In this document: positions 63,101-64,000 of the stretch, in pieces
Position numbering within the stretch: position 1 is the stretch's first letter
How the letters are laid out: each line of letters begins with the position of its first letter
Source: Myrmaecium sp. VS I D KN 1
Taxonomy: Eukaryota; Ascomycota; Dothideomycetes; Valsariales; Valsariaceae
DNA: 64,000 bases
Assembly: GCA_019775845.1 (NCBI GenBank)
Contig: JADQAV010000015.1
Span: 1 to 64,000 of the forward strand
Reading direction: 5' to 3'
The notes under the pieces: model-generated
Database searches by the model: none
The model's input: only the letters and a program-made list of their open reading frames with translations
Told to the model about the DNA's origin: nothing
Made by a program: the position numbers and the translations under genes

Positions 63101-64000
63101 ATATAGTACTTAAGGTATATAATACCCTCTTTAACTATATTAAGAAATACGAGGAAGAGCTATTAAAGCGGAATAATAAATAGAGTACTTATCTCTAGTA
63201 GGCTCTATAAGCTATAAAGGTTAAGCTCTATTACTATTATTTTTAGGCGGATATTTAAAGATTAGTACTACTCTTATTAGGACTTATTCTTACTCTGAAA
63301 ATAAGCTTATTTACTTCTAAAATAACTAGTCGTTCTAGGATAATAGTATTAACTAGTTATACCTTTACTAGTCGTAATTTATAGATTATTATAATTTAAG
63401 TTACGGATATTTTAAGCTATAGAATAGGTCTATTATAGTAAAACCTACTATAGTAGGTAAGCTAAACCTCTAATTACTTATAAGAATAAATTCTCCTAGT
63501 CTAGAGTAGAATATATAAGGTTTATCGGAAACCGAATAATATATTTAAAGCCTTATTTACTATAGTCTTAATATTCTCTAGTCGTAGGTTAAAATTAAAC
63601 TATAGTTTCTTATATTTATAAGAATAGTATAGGATATCCTAGTAATTCCGGCTTCGGGAAACTATATTAAAAGGGTATTTAATATTAGGAGGGATATCTA
63701 TAACTATTAGTAAAGCGGGCTTTTAGTAGCTACAATTAATATATTTATACGGGTTAGATATTACTATATCGTAAATTAGAAAGCTTAAAGAGATATTAGG
63801 GTAGAAGAACTAGCGGAAGAGTAGGAAGACAATATACTATATAGCCGTTAACTAGGCTCCCTACGGATAGAGATAGGTTAGATAGAATATAATTAAATCT
63901 AATTAAGTAATTTAGGCTTTAGAACCTTATATTAAAGTCTTATAGCCGGTAGATAGGCCGTGGCGGATAGAATCGAATTTAATTAAGTATTTTAGGCTCT
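60198..64000 (+). mobile_element. hAT DNA transposon, RIP-degraded, runs off the window
   Basis: The left end (about 60198-60340) has AGTTCCGAGTAC, ACCCGAGC and AACCCGAAACC and is inverted relative to 56500-56655. On the plus strand near 62469-62530 the frame reads LTMDNTSNNKILYNALNSLI, matching the hAT transposase 'LDNASNN' segment. A 62-codon ORF at 61780-61968 lies inside but is not a gene on its own. CpA/TpG are nearly absent and stops interrupt all frames, so the copy is inactive. The right end is outside the window. Confidence 0.6.

Overview
This window reads as nuclear DNA of a filamentous ascomycete, most likely a Sordariomycete. The genes have short introns (about 50-190 nt) with GT..AG ends and CTAAC-type branch sites, and the products are typical of Pezizomycotina: Atg26, Cr-1-type adenylate cyclase, a Zn2Cys6 regulator, vacuolar proteinase A. 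The DNA is bimodal. GC-balanced gene islands alternate with AT-rich blocks in which CpA and TpG are almost absent and TpA dominates, the signature of repeat-induced point mutation (RIP). I do not name a genus.

Layout. 1-2.95 kb is a RIP-degraded repeat block with an LTR-element trace. 3.3-8.7 kb holds the DEAD-box helicase DBP3 (minus), a small hypothetical gene and gene-poor DNA. 8.71-11.84 kb is a RIP-eroded Mutator-like (MULE) DNA transposon with ~135-bp terminal inverted repeats and an 11-bp target duplication. 12.3-43.6 kb is the main gene island: Zn2Cys6 regulator (+), sterol glucosyltransferase ATG26 (-), vacuolar aspartic protease PEP4 (-), MCT-type transporter (-), RRT8-like membrane protein (+), adenylate cyclase (-), an intron-containing tRNA-His (+), a Dal5-type transporter (-) and a conserved-looking hypothetical (-). 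44.76-45.00 kb is a MITE. 45.5-48.0 kb is RIP-degraded DNA with LTR copies, one pair back to back. 48.3-49.3 kb is a lone intact alpha/beta-hydrolase gene. 49.9-64 kb is a nested graveyard: a tandem Ty3/Gypsy fossil interrupted by solo LTRs, hAT-type elements and a MULE-like element whose TIRs are 22-bp tandem repeats.

The host genes are mostly housekeeping or signalling genes and do not form one pathway. ATG26 (membrane sterol glucosylation, pexophagy in some fungi) lies next to PEP4 (vacuolar degradation), a plausible but unproven functional neighbourhood. Adenylate cyclase makes cAMP for growth and nutrient sensing. The two transporters carry organic acids or nitrogenous compounds.

I found no clear new defence, biosynthetic or conflict system. 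The most unusual content is structural: the MULE with its RIP boundary inside the TIRs, the tandem-repeat-armed element at 54.5-55.2 kb, the decipherable nesting order at the right end, and the intact hydrolase gene between RIP blocks. Gene structures were assembled by hand from frames and splice signals. Every multi-exon model listed sums to a whole number of codons; the only uncertain junction is the first intron of adenylate cyclase.
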